Shown: positions 1 through 8,310, counted from the first letter of the stretch. The stretch is 54,163 nucleotides of DNA from Klebsiella planticola ATCC 33531 (GCF_000735435.1 NZ_JMPP01000042.1:1-54163); one strand, 5' to 3'. Notes: generated from the letters alone by a model not told the origin. Numbers and translations are program-made.

Positions 1-876
1 AAACCGGCAGCCCTCTGCCGGTTTTTTTACGTCCGCTAGCCAGCGGATATCTAACGTTTCACGTACCGCTGCTTCCGCCAGATGGCGCTCCACGATGGTT
101 TCCATCTCGGCCAGATCGTCGGTTTCCGTGGCGCTCAACGTAACCTGCAACAGGTTATCCTGCACATCCAGCCGGACCTCACCGATGCTCAGTCGAAACT
201 GCCCGCTGTGCTCATCGCTGACAACCGGCGTGCGATGTTGGAAATGGCTGCACAGGCGGCGCATAAATCGCGAAGCATTGGGCGTACTGATGCAGGCGAT
301 ACTGGTGTGCACGCCCTCTGCCGGAGCCGGCGTGGTCAGCAGATGTTCAATGCGTTCGGCGGCGAGATGAATCGCCTGCGCCAGGCTAACGACCATACCG
401 GCAGGCAGCGGTTCATATTTCAGCCGCAGGCTCAGCGCCCGCTTCAGGTGGTCCATTGCTTCTACCAGCACCGCCGGCGATTCCCGGTTAGCCTGCGGCG
501 CGACCCGCGACTTGAGCATATCCATGACCGCCTGATTAGCCGTCAGCCATGCCCGGCCCTCTTCGGTAATGCTGTAGCGCTTGCGGCCGCCCTTTTCCAG
601 ATCGATAACCGCATAGTTGCGGTCATACAGCCAGGTCAGGGTCGGATAGATTACCCCCGGGCTGGGCTTATACAACCCGCCAAAACGTTCTTTAATGTCA
701 TGAATGAGTTCGTACCCATGGCTCGGCTGTTCAGACAGCATCGCCAGGAGCAGCACGCGTAGCTCACCGTAATCGAATACCCGCCCACGACGCCCGGACT
801 GACCCGCATTCTGCGGGACAGCCGTCGCGTTGTCGTTACCGGCGGATTTTTTTCCGGAGCGTTGTGTTTGTTCCAT
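1..876 (-). CDS. PadR-family regulator with C-terminal DUF2218-like domain (partial, runs off left edge)
   Basis: The reading frame starts at ATG 876 (AAGGAG just upstream) and is still open at base 1, so the stop lies outside the window. After a polar tail of about 30 residues comes a PadR winged helix: SHGYELI, then YKPSPGVIYPTLTWL, then GGRKRYSITEEG. A middle helical part follows. The last ~90 residues (HTSIACISTPNASRFM to ETLDIRW) resemble DUF2218. E. coli YqjI has the same winged helix, but its His-rich nickel tail and the rest of the protein differ, so I do not use that name. DNA binding is inferred from the family; the ligand is unknown. A 19-bp palindrome lies upstream at 914-932. The frame reads through the hairpin at 3-22. 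Confidence 0.8.
   Translation of the reverse strand, partial: MEQTQRSGKKSAGNDNATAVPQNAGQSGRRGRVFDYGELRVLLLAMLSEQPSHGYELIHDIKERFGGLYKPSPGVIYPTLTWLYDRNYAVIDLEKGGRKRYSITEEGRAWLTANQAVMDMLKSRVAPQANRESPAVLVEAMDHLKRALSLRLKYEPLPAGMVVSLAQAIHLAAERIEHLLTTPAPAEGVHTSIACISTPNASRFMRRLCSHFQHRTPVVSDEHSGQFRLSIGEVRLDVQDNLLQVTLSATETDDLAEMETIVERHLAEAAVRETLDIRWLADVKKPAEGCRF
3..28. terminator. Hairpin at end of the PadR gene
   Basis: ACCGGCAG (3-10) pairs with CTGCCGGT (15-22) around CCCT. A T-run follows on the + strand and T's also follow on the minus strand, so it could work in both directions. It overlaps the last visible codons of the PadR gene. Confidence 0.6.
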
Positions 877-913
877 CGTCGACTCCTTTATCATCCACTG
901 CAACATAACTAAA

Positions 914-932
914 CTTTAAATATATCTTAAAG
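914..932. promoter_or_regulatory. Palindrome upstream of the PadR gene, candidate operator
   Basis: CTTTAA (914-919), a 7-base AT spacer, then TTAAAG (927-932) form a perfect inverted repeat about 40 bases upstream of the PadR start codon. It lies in the expected promoter region. PadR proteins often autoregulate, so an operator is a fair inference. Confidence 0.45.
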
Positions 933-1007
933 AGATGGCGCAGGCCTGAATTTTGTTCGCCAACGGAATAAGCGCGGGAAAGCGGAGAAACGATCGCGAA
1001 AAGTGGG

Positions 1008-1388
1008 TTAAAGGACGGCGATAAAATCACACTGTATGCGAATATTGCCGCTCAGTTTGGCATCGATGGCGTACCTGGCCGGACGCGATGCCGGATCAGG
1101 GAAATAGCGGATCCAGTGGCGGTTCACCGTTTCGCGTTCGTTTCTGTCCGCCATCAACAGCGTCAGTCGGGCAATGTTGTCCAGCGTCCCGCCGGCGTCC
1201 TCAATCAGCGTTTTGATATGGGCAAACATCAGCGCGCACTGGCCATCAAGATCGTCCGGTACCTGCCGGGTCTGCGGATCGCGGCCATAAATCACACCGG
1301 AAAAGACCATATTGCCAATCCGACAGGCGGCAGGCACGGGATTGGCGTGAACAAAGGCCTCGCTGTAAATACTTTTTCTGTTACTCAT
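1008..1388 (-). CDS. RidA/YjgF/YER057c family protein
   Basis: This 126-residue protein has the usual length and pattern of the RidA family. It shows GNMVFSGVIYGRDP near residues 26-39 and the conserved arginine in DPASRPARYAI near the C-terminus, the residue that binds the substrate carboxylate in deaminating members. Known members hydrolyse reactive enamines/imines made by PLP enzymes; others act inside catabolic clusters. It lies 67 bases downstream of the porin gene on the same strand, so it is probably the last gene of the SDR-to-porin cluster. The exact substrate cannot be told from sequence. Confidence 0.85.
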   Translation of the reverse strand: MSNRKSIYSEAFVHANPVPAACRIGNMVFSGVIYGRDPQTRQVPDDLDGQCALMFAHIKTLIEDAGGTLDNIARLTLLMADRNERETVNRHWIRYFPDPASRPARYAIDAKLSGNIRIQCDFIAVL

Positions 1389-1455
1389 ATTTGTCTCCAG
1401 TCAGGATCTACCGCCGGCAGACCCTGATACTCATAAAATGACAATATCGTCACGA

Positions 1456-2793
1456 TTAATATTCACTGTCCGGCATCATCGCGCCGAATTTATAAACCAG
1501 GCGTAGACGTTCCGCATGATAATCACCGGTTACCGGTGACGGCGAGTCAATATAGTCAAATTCAAATTCAGCATGTAATCGCGGGGTCAGGTTATAACCC
1601 AATATCATAAATCCGGCATTAATATCCTTAGCGGCAATCGGATAATAAATCCCGCTGGAGTCTTTTAAATTCAGACGAGTATAGCCTAATACCGCCAGCG
1701 CGTTTTGATTATGATAAACATAGCGCAACGCCAGCGCGTCGCCGGGCTGATTGCTGGTGATCATCGATGCCAGCGGTTGCCCGGCCTCAATCGGCGTGGT
1801 GTCATAAATACCGAAATTATATGGCGCGAAATAGGCGCCATTTAAAAACGCCCCGTCCTTGCTGGGAACATGAGTGGCAATCACCGAGAAACTATGATTA
1901 CGTGAGCGCACACCCACTCGCGCAGAATAAAGATCGGTGTCGATATTTTTATACGGCCAGGACTGATCCGATGTATCCCATTCATGCAAATACTGTGCGC
2001 CGAAAAATGGCGTCCAGTGTCCCACGCTTAGCCCATGTACCGGCAGTTCGCCGCCGACAAAAGCCATCTGCGCACGTTTATCAAAGTGATAATACCAGGA
2101 CTCGGCCTGGGCATCGTACAGCTGGCCATAGCGCAGACCGAAGGTGGAGAAACCATCGCTGTCGACCGAGGGAATCGTCGTATCATCGACCTCGGGCGCC
2201 CCGGTATCTCCCTTACCAAAGGTATCAGAGCTGAAGGGTTTGAAACGATAGATTCGGTAGCCATACAGCTTTAACGGCTGCTTATCCAGCAAAGAGTAAT
2301 CGCCGCCAAACCCCTCATATAAGGCAGGAATCATGGTACGACCTTCGCCGCCGTTGGCGAAAGGCGTATCGAGCGCAATTCGTCCCCCCTGCAAATTAAA
2401 TCCATAGCCACGATAGCGCAGATAAGCCTTGCCTAGGACATTGATATTATCCGCCGGCAGATAAATTTCCGTCTTTTCACTGTTATCGGGATTGAGGCCT
2501 AAATTCCACGAAGCATAATCTGCGACACCAAAACTAAAACCATAAAGTTCCGGGCTGACGTATTGAATATCACCGCCAAAGGCGTGCGTTTGTTTATCCG
2601 CGACGGTACCGTTAAATTCTTTAAAAAAATGCATAGTTTTGACTTCGCCGTAAATATTCCCTTGCGAAAGCCAGTCGTTGAATGAATCAGAGTCGCCACC
2701 CGTGGATACCGTATTTGCGTAACAACTGCCGCACATCAACGCCAGCGGAAATAACGCCAGCGTTGAGACTCTGAATGAACAGTTTAATTCCAT
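1456..2793 (-). CDS. OprD-family outer membrane porin
   Basis: 445 residues. A signal peptide ending near SCYANT is followed by many alternating aromatic/polar strands (for example WLSQGNIYGEVKTMHFF and YLRYRGYGFNLQGGRIALDTPF). It finishes with a strand and terminal aromatic typical of a beta barrel (LRLVYKFGAMMPDSEY). Length and pattern fit OprD-type substrate-specific porins, which admit small carboxylates, aromatics or peptides in Pseudomonas. It lies between a DUF3500 gene and ridA on the same strand, so it probably supplies the outer-membrane step for the substrate of this cluster. An 18-stranded barrel is inferred from the family, not counted here. Confidence 0.8.
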   Translation of the reverse strand: MELNCSFRVSTLALFPLALMCGSCYANTVSTGGDSDSFNDWLSQGNIYGEVKTMHFFKEFNGTVADKQTHAFGGDIQYVSPELYGFSFGVADYASWNLGLNPDNSEKTEIYLPADNINVLGKAYLRYRGYGFNLQGGRIALDTPFANGGEGRTMIPALYEGFGGDYSLLDKQPLKLYGYRIYRFKPFSSDTFGKGDTGAPEVDDTTIPSVDSDGFSTFGLRYGQLYDAQAESWYYHFDKRAQMAFVGGELPVHGLSVGHWTPFFGAQYLHEWDTSDQSWPYKNIDTDLYSARVGVRSRNHSFSVIATHVPSKDGAFLNGAYFAPYNFGIYDTTPIEAGQPLASMITSNQPGDALALRYVYHNQNALAVLGYTRLNLKDSSGIYYPIAAKDINAGFMILGYNLTPRLHAEFEFDYIDSPSPVTGDYHAERLRLVYKFGAMMPDSEY

Positions 2794-2845
2794 TGCCAGA
2801 TAACCTCATTGTAGGAGACAGAGATATTTTTTTATTTACCGCCCG

Positions 2846-2865
2846 GAGCCTGTTCAGGCAGGCTC
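2846..2865. terminator. Hairpin between the DUF3500 and porin genes
   Basis: GAGCCTG (2846-2852) pairs with CAGGCTC (2859-2865). No clear T-run follows on the minus strand. It sits in the 159-base gap and may be a weak terminator or an mRNA-processing/stability element that adjusts porin expression. Confidence 0.35.
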
Positions 2866-2952
2866 ATAGAGAATGGCGCGTCAATGCGCCCACCCGCGCT
2901 ACGCCCCAGGGTTCGCGACGGGTGATATCAACAGAAATTAAAACCAACTGAT

Positions 2953-4176
2953 TTATTTGCGCGTTTGCGCCAATAAGGCCTTGCCGTAATCATTGCCATT
3001 CGGAATCCGCGTAATCGTGTGAATATGAAAACGCGCCGGCTGCTCATTGGTCAGCCACATGCCGCTATGGTGATCGAACTCCAGCATCACCACCGGACTT
3101 TGAATACGGTAATAAAAGACATCGTCATCGCCGCAGCCGCCAATCCAACACCACCAGGTTTCCTCAAGATGCTGTTCAATGCACGCCAGCCGGCGCTGTC
3201 GCGGAGCATCGGGCAAAAAATCGAGGAAGCAGGCAATCGTCGCCATTAACATCTTGCGCTGCGCCGGACTGAACTCCGCCACACAAATTCCCTCATAAGG
3301 AATCATGCGGTTATCCTGAAACGCCCCGCCCAGGTGGCGCTGATCGGCAAAGTTAAAGCGCTCTGGCGGCATGGCCGGATCTTCCATCTGCTGGAAAATC
3401 GTTGCTCGTTTTTGCTGACGCGGAGTCAACGCCTGCATTAACGCCAGACCGCAGCGCTCTTCGTCGCTAAACAACGTCGCGTCACTGTCATCGCCGCGAT
3501 CGATAACGTTTGGCTCCACGCCCATAAACGTGGGGGCGATAGTCAACTGACGTCCGACGATAAAGCAGCAAAACGCGACATGATGGCCGTAGATACTCCA
3601 CCCCCAGGGCCGATCCGCAGAAGGCTCGCCGAACAGCATAAAATGGAAGCTCCAGCGGTTCATGATGTTATTCAGGTCATACAGCTCACCAAGGAAATGG
3701 TTGGCATCCATCAGGCGCGACACTTTGCGAAATCCCTGCTCGCTGGTGCAGGCCCTCAGTAACCCGAGAAACGCGTCGCGCGTCGCCGGAGAGGTCGCTT
3801 CAAGGCGCACGCCGTAGTCATTGAACGGAATTTCCGGGTTATACCAGGCTCGCCACTGCGGCGCATCTATCGGCTGGCAGACGCGCTGGTGCTGCGACGG
3901 CTCCAGCGTCAGCAGCAGCGCCCTGGCGACGGCGACCGCCTCGTCGACGGCAAACCCTTCATCGGCTAACGCGAAAAGCCCATCGCGTACCCTGCCGTCA
4001 GTGGTGATCCCGCGAAACGTTTCATCCAGGCTGGCCTGCCACTGGGCCTGTAGGTCACGCGCCTTTTCCGTCGCCAGCATCCGGGCGCCATAGGTGGCGA
4101 CATCCACGTTGCGCGCGGCCAGAATACGTGGCGCGTCGGCGGGCAGAAGATAATCACGAAAAGAGTTACTGCTCAT
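2953..4176 (-). CDS. DUF3500 domain protein
   Basis: 407 residues from ATG 4176. That codon shares one base with the TGA of the upstream FAH gene (TGATG), so translation is probably coupled; an in-frame start 12 bases earlier is less likely. The sequence fits the DUF3500 family: WSFHFMLFGEP, then WGWSIYGHHVAFCCFIVG, GVEPNVIDRG, and a C-terminal WLTNEQPARFHIHTITR. No signal peptide is seen. The family has no assigned reaction that I know of. The conserved His/Asp/Glu residues are compatible with an enzyme, but that is inference. Context (SDR, NTF2-like, FAH hydrolase, porin, RidA) points to a catabolic role. Confidence 0.75.
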   Translation of the reverse strand: MSSNSFRDYLLPADAPRILAARNVDVATYGARMLATEKARDLQAQWQASLDETFRGITTDGRVRDGLFALADEGFAVDEAVAVARALLLTLEPSQHQRVCQPIDAPQWRAWYNPEIPFNDYGVRLEATSPATRDAFLGLLRACTSEQGFRKVSRLMDANHFLGELYDLNNIMNRWSFHFMLFGEPSADRPWGWSIYGHHVAFCCFIVGRQLTIAPTFMGVEPNVIDRGDDSDATLFSDEERCGLALMQALTPRQQKRATIFQQMEDPAMPPERFNFADQRHLGGAFQDNRMIPYEGICVAEFSPAQRKMLMATIACFLDFLPDAPRQRRLACIEQHLEETWWCWIGGCGDDDVFYYRIQSPVVMLEFDHHSGMWLTNEQPARFHIHTITRIPNGNDYGKALLAQTRK

Positions 4177-5045
4177 CACGCCTCCCACGCTATAGCGTCG
4201 TCTTCTGCCACCACGCGATGTTCTATCGCCCCGAGGCCGTCGATGGTCAGATGCAGCAGATCGCCCGGTTGCAGGAAGCGCCCGGTCGGCGCGCCAATCC
4301 CGGACGGTGTTCCGGTAGCGAGCACGTCGCCCGGCTCCAGGGTCATCACCGATGAGAGGTACTCAATCTGTTGATATATGTTGTAAATCATATCGCCGGT
4401 AGAGGCGTGCTGACGTTGTTCACCGTTCACCGTTAGCGTCATCTGTAGCGCCAACGGGTCGGCAATTTCATCGCAGGTCGTCAGCCACGGTCCCAGCGGC
4501 CCGTGCGTATCGAATGATTTACCGAGCGTAAAGGTCGGCGATTTTTTCAGCCAGTCGCGCGCGGAGAGATCGTTGACGATCAGATAGCCGGCAATCACCG
4601 CGGGGGCATCGCCGGCACAGACGTGGCGACAGCGGCGACCGATAACCACACCGAGCTCGATTTCATAATCCATCTGCTCGCTGATGCGCGGCTTAACAAC
4701 CGGATCAAAGGGCCCGCTGATGCAGGAAACCTGCTTGTTAAACCACATTTGCGATGACGGGATCGCGATCCCCGCCCGGCGTGCCTCCTCGGCATGCTGG
4801 CGATAGTTCATACCAATGCCGAGAAACTTCTGCGGGTCGTGAATCGGGGCCTCCAGGCGGACCTCCTCTAGCGCAATGGCCGGCCCGGCGACCCGCTCAA
4901 GTCGTTCGCGAAGCGCCGGCAGAGCGTTGAGCAACTGGCGCATGGAGTGGTCGATGCCGGTGATTTCTGATAAATCAATGACCGTAGAATCAACCACTTT
5001 GCCAAGCCGGGTACGTCCGTGGTGGGTGTAGCGCACGAGCTTCAT
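4176..5045 (-). CDS. Fumarylacetoacetate hydrolase (FAH) family protein
   Basis: 289 residues from ATG 5045, preceded by AAGGAG; an upstream in-frame start would add seven basic residues without a ribosome site. Family motifs are present: FLGIGMNYRQHAEEA (about residues 75-90), the metal-binding DYEIELGVVIGR, NDLSARDW, GKSFDTHGPLGPWL and the C-terminal GDVLATGTPSGIG. Relatives use Mg or Mn to cleave or decarboxylate 2-keto or 1,3-diketo acids, or hydrate 2-oxo-enoates. The N-terminal ~65 residues are the common FAH extension. It starts 10 bases after the NTF2-like gene and overlaps the DUF3500 gene, so it belongs to a tight operon. Its substrate is unknown. Confidence 0.85.
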   Translation of the reverse strand: MKLVRYTHHGRTRLGKVVDSTVIDLSEITGIDHSMRQLLNALPALRERLERVAGPAIALEEVRLEAPIHDPQKFLGIGMNYRQHAEEARRAGIAIPSSQMWFNKQVSCISGPFDPVVKPRISEQMDYEIELGVVIGRRCRHVCAGDAPAVIAGYLIVNDLSARDWLKKSPTFTLGKSFDTHGPLGPWLTTCDEIADPLALQMTLTVNGEQRQHASTGDMIYNIYQQIEYLSSVMTLEPGDVLATGTPSGIGAPTGRFLQPGDLLHLTIDGLGAIEHRVVAEDDAIAWEA

Positions 5046-5055
5046 AGCACTCCTT

Positions 5056-5433
5056 CTACGCCCCAAAGGGCGTCATTTGTGACAATATAATTTGCCAGCC
5101 CTGTGGGGAACGACGCAGAACCAGCGTGGAAAAACCGTGGCGAACCCTTTCGGCGCCATCGTGCAGTGAACGGACCACGTTGCGCGTTTCGCCGCTGATG
5201 AGGGCAATATCGCCCAGCAGACGAATGTCAGGCGTTGGCCGTTCGATAGCCACAAAGCCGCCCATTTTCACCACGTGTTCGAGAAACCCGGCTTTACCCT
5301 GTACCATTCCGGTGCTGTGAATATGAACAAGATCGTCGGCCAGGAGCGCCGCCAGACGCACGCTATCACCGGCCACCAGTGCCTGCTGACGCTGCGTCTC
5401 AAGCGTCAATAGCGCCAGGACATCCGCATTCAT
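5056..5433 (-). CDS. NTF2-like (DUF4440/SnoaL-type) protein
   Basis: A 125-residue single-domain protein with the cone-shaped NTF2-like fold pattern. A helix (LLTLETQRQQALVAGD) is followed by LAALLADDLVHIHSTG, a helix with VVKMGG, and strands ending in HGFSTLVLRRSPQGWQIILSQMTPF. Such proteins act as small isomerases, dehydratases or binding partners. The start overlaps the stop of the upstream SDR gene by 4 bases (ATGA), which indicates translational coupling. The conserved His/Asp in the pocket region could support lyase or isomerase chemistry, but no function can be assigned from sequence alone. Confidence 0.75.
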   Translation of the reverse strand: MNADVLALLTLETQRQQALVAGDSVRLAALLADDLVHIHSTGMVQGKAGFLEHVVKMGGFVAIERPTPDIRLLGDIALISGETRNVVRSLHDGAERVRHGFSTLVLRRSPQGWQIILSQMTPFGA

Positions 5434-6212
5434 AGCAGCCCCTCATAGGAACCGCCGTCGAGCTGCAGGTTTTGTCCGGAAATATAGGAAGCCTGCTGGC
5501 TACAGAGAAAGGCGCAGGCCGCAGCGAACTCCTCCGGGCGGCCAAAGCGCCCGGCGGCGATTGTCGCCTCATTGCGTCGGCGCGCCTCTTGCAGACTGAT
5601 ACCCTCTTTATCCATCAGCCGCTGCAGCATAAATGCCTGGCGTGGCGTATCGATCCGCTCCGGAAGCAGATTGTTGATGGTCACATTGTCGGCCACCACC
5701 TCACGGCCAATTGCTTTGCTGATGGCCGTCAGCGCCGTCCGCGCCGAGGTGGATAGCCCCATCATGTAGTGCGGCGCTTTGACCATGGCCGAAGTGATAT
5801 TGACGATCCGCCCGAAGCGCTGCTGCTGCATCGCCGGCAGCCAGGCGCGAATCAGCTGTACCGCTGGAATAAAATTGGCCGCCATCGCTCCCAGCAGCGC
5901 CTCCTCGTGCCAGTCGGCAAGTACGCCGGGCTGAGGCCCGGCGTTATTCGTCACCAGAATGTCGATTTTCGGCCAGGCTGCCAGGATCGCCGCGCGCCCC
6001 GCCGGCTGCGTCAGATCGGCAGTGACGGTCGTGACGGCAACCTGAGGAAAGCGCTGACGCAGCGCCGATGCCGCCTGCGCCAGCTTCTGTTCATAACGCC
6101 CGTTTAGCGTGACGTTCACGCCTTCTGCCGCCAGTGCCGTCGCACAGGCCAGACCGAGCCCTTGCGATGATGCGCAGACGAAAGCCTGTTTTCCGCCAAT
6201 CCCCAGATCCAT
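5430..6212 (-). CDS. Divergent SDR-family oxidoreductase without the YxxxK catalytic pair
   Basis: 260 residues from ATG 6212 (GGAGCGGAGA upstream); a longer start at 6254 is possible but lacks a ribosome site. It has the Rossmann N-terminus (CASSQGLGLACATALAAEG), NNAGPQPG, the active-site Ser region NITSAMV and a C-terminal LQLDGGSYEGLL. Where classical SDRs have Tyr-x3-Lys, this protein reads GLSTSARTAL, so both residues are replaced (Ser/Leu and Arg). The first cofactor motif is CASSQGLG rather than TGxxxGIG. It may use an altered mechanism or be a non-redox member. It is the first gene of the operon that continues through NTF2-like, FAH and DUF3500. Confidence 0.8.
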   Translation of the reverse strand: MDLGIGGKQAFVCASSQGLGLACATALAAEGVNVTLNGRYEQKLAQAASALRQRFPQVAVTTVTADLTQPAGRAAILAAWPKIDILVTNNAGPQPGVLADWHEEALLGAMAANFIPAVQLIRAWLPAMQQQRFGRIVNITSAMVKAPHYMMGLSTSARTALTAISKAIGREVVADNVTINNLLPERIDTPRQAFMLQRLMDKEGISLQEARRRNEATIAAGRFGRPEEFAAACAFLCSQQASYISGQNLQLDGGSYEGLL

Positions 6213-6257
6213 TCTCCGCTCCTGAATGTTAATTATTGGTAAAATAATGTACATATA

Positions 6258-6294
6258 TTGATATATCTCAAATTACGATATGTCTAGATATCAA
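6258..6294. promoter_or_regulatory. AT-rich region with inverted repeats upstream of the SDR operon
   Basis: TTGATAT (6258-6264) and ATATCAA (6288-6294) form a perfect inverted repeat, and further GATAT repeats lie between them, 45-80 bases upstream of the SDR start. The stretch is far richer in A/T than its surroundings. It is the likely promoter/operator of the operon; the LysR gene just upstream is the natural candidate regulator. Confidence 0.4.
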
Positions 6295-6460
6295 CCAGAG
6301 GATTAGATGAAAGTCGGAGATGGCTCACGAAAGCGGCCGCTGTCGGCGGGAACCAGAAATCGACGTGCGGGCGCCGCCCTGTATCAGGTAGCGAGGGGGG
6401 AGATGGCCGGAGCACGCGCGCCCACAAGGCGCGACGCAGGATCAGCGGGACGAAAGTGCG

Positions 6461-7345
6461 CTAGCTAAGCTGCGCCAGCTGCTGTTGAATCTCATCGAGG
6501 AACAGCGGTAACGCGCTGGGCTGATAGTCGCGCGATAAATAGATGCCGTACACGCTGAGCGCTTTCGGCGTCCAGCCCGGCAACACCAGCTTCAACGCCC
6601 CACTGTTGAGCGCGCGCTGCGCTTCCAGTTCCGGCAGCATCGCGATACCGCATCCGGCTACCGCCGCTTCCAGCAGTAATGAGGAGATCCCGGCGCTGAG
6701 GTTGCCGGAGACCGCCACGGAGACGGCTTCGCCCTGCGGATCGCTGAACTGCCAGGTCGGCGTGGCGAAATGGCTGTAGTGCAGACAGTTATGTGCGCTG
6801 AGCTCCGCCGGCGTCTGCGGCTGGCCATGTAACTGTAGCCAGCGCGGCGATGCGCACAGCACCGAACGGCAGACCCCCAGCCGACGGGCAATCGCTCCTG
6901 GCTCCGGGTTATCGGTGATACGAATCGCCACGTCAATACGCTCGCCGATCAGGCTCACCGGATGGTTATTGATATCCAGTTCCAGACGCAGCTGGGGATA
7001 ACGGGCGAGAAAATCGGGTAACAGCGGCGAAATCAGCTGCATGGCCGTAAAGTGAGCGCAGGCGACGCGTAGCGTGCCGCTGGGCACCGCCCGCTCGGTC
7101 TGCCCGGCAATTTCATCCGACAGTTGCGTCAGGCTGCGGGTTTTTTGCAGCACCTTCTCCCCGGCGGCGGTTAAGGTTAATTTACGCGTCGAACGGTGAA
7201 TCAGGCGGGTACCCGCCCAGTGTTCCATCTGTTCCAGATAGCGACTGACCATCGGGCGCGACATCCCCAGCGCGCGGGCCGCTGCGCTCAGGCTCCCCAG
7301 TTCGCAGATCCGCATGTAGACCTGCGCGGCAATAATTCTGTCCAT
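6461..7345 (-). CDS. LysR-family transcriptional regulator
   Basis: 294 residues. The N-terminal winged helix-turn-helix is clear (LGSLSAAARALGMSRPMVSR, about residues 17-36, then RLIHRSTRKLTLTAAGE). It is followed by the two-lobed effector domain (GTLRVACAHFTAMQLISPLL, then RIDVAIRI, and AAVAGCGIAMLPELEA). It lies between the SDR operon, transcribed in the same direction about 250 bases downstream, and a divergent metallo-beta-lactamase-fold gene. It may regulate either or itself. LysR genes often control the divergently transcribed neighbour, here the gene at 7459. No effector can be named. Confidence 0.9.
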   Translation of the reverse strand: MDRIIAAQVYMRICELGSLSAAARALGMSRPMVSRYLEQMEHWAGTRLIHRSTRKLTLTAAGEKVLQKTRSLTQLSDEIAGQTERAVPSGTLRVACAHFTAMQLISPLLPDFLARYPQLRLELDINNHPVSLIGERIDVAIRITDNPEPGAIARRLGVCRSVLCASPRWLQLHGQPQTPAELSAHNCLHYSHFATPTWQFSDPQGEAVSVAVSGNLSAGISSLLLEAAVAGCGIAMLPELEAQRALNSGALKLVLPGWTPKALSVYGIYLSRDYQPSALPLFLDEIQQQLAQLS

Positions 7346-7458
7346 CTTTCACTTCCATCTGCACGTTTTATGAAACTCAGCATCTCTTTTTTCAGGAATT
7401 TTCGCAAATCAGGAAATCCGTAAAATAGCGTTATTGATCAGACACAGAGAAAACCACC

Positions 7459-8310
7459 ATGAAATTATCCGCCCTTGCCGTTGCCACCGCACTGTTCAGC
7501 TCCGCTGCCTTTGCCGCACCTTTAACATTGCAGACCTATAACCCGCAGGATAAAGGTATCTTCGCCGTCAACTCGACGCTGGCCTCCGGTCCGCATGAGG
7601 CGGTGCTGTTTGACGCGCAATTTAGCGTTAAAGACGGCGAGAAGCTGGTGGAGATGATCCGTAAAAGCGGCAAAAAGCTGACCCGCATCGTCATCACCTC
7701 CGGCGACCCGGACTTTTACTTTGGCCTTGAGCCGCTGGTGAAGGCCTTCCCGCAGGCAAAAATCGTGGCGACCTCGGAGGTGGTTAAGCATATTGAGGCG
7801 ACCAAATCGGCAAAACTGGCCTTCTGGGGCCCGCAGATGAAAGACGGCGCGCCAAAGCAGCTTTATACGCCGCAGGTCATTGAAGCTAACACCTTTACTA
7901 TCGACGGCGAGAAAGTCCGCATCCTCCAGCCGCAGCACTACGCGGCATTCGTGTGGATCCCGGCGAATAAAGCGATCCTCGGCGGCACCGGCGTGGCCTG
8001 GGGCATGCACGTGTGGACCGCCGACACCCAGAGCGCGGAAAGTCGTCAGCAGTGGCGCACCACGCTCGACGATATGGCCGCCCTGCACCCGCAGCAGGTG
8101 ATTCCGGGTCACTATCTCGGGACGCCGCCGGCCGGCGATCGCGCGATTACCTTCACCCGCGACTATCTGCAGCAGTTTGAGCAGGCGCTGAAAGCCCATA
8201 AAGATTCCGCCGGAGTGATTGCCGAAATGAAGCAGCGCTGGCCAAATCTGGCGGAAGAGAGTTCTCTCGAGCTCAGCGCGAAAGTGAATACCGGCGAGAT
8301 GAAGTGGTAA
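7459..8310 (+). CDS. Exported metallo-beta-lactamase-fold protein with degenerate metal site
   Basis: 283 residues. A signal peptide (ATALFSSAAFA, cleavage near residue 19) predicts export. The fold shows LASGPHEAVLFDAQFS (the strand and Asp typical of MBL proteins), ITSGDPDFYFGLEPL and VIPGHYLG. The canonical HxHxDH zinc motif is replaced by SGDPDF, so the first two His and the final His are missing; the Asp and the later His of PGHY remain. It may bind metal weakly or act as a non-catalytic binding protein. It is divergent from the LysR gene and ends in a shared hairpin with the GH28 gene. Confidence 0.8.
   Translation: MKLSALAVATALFSSAAFAAPLTLQTYNPQDKGIFAVNSTLASGPHEAVLFDAQFSVKDGEKLVEMIRKSGKKLTRIVITSGDPDFYFGLEPLVKAFPQAKIVATSEVVKHIEATKSAKLAFWGPQMKDGAPKQLYTPQVIEANTFTIDGEKVRILQPQHYAAFVWIPANKAILGGTGVAWGMHVWTADTQSAESRQQWRTTLDDMAALHPQQVIPGHYLGTPPAGDRAITFTRDYLQQFEQALKAHKDSAGVIAEMKQRWPNLAEESSLELSAKVNTGEMKW

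Noticed and set aside
6307-6468. 53-residue + strand frame upstream of the SDR operon, with AGAGG before its ATG
   Set aside because: It is composed mostly of Arg, Gly and Ala with no recognisable fold, and overlaps the 3' end of the LysR gene on the opposite strand; likely chance in GC-rich DNA.
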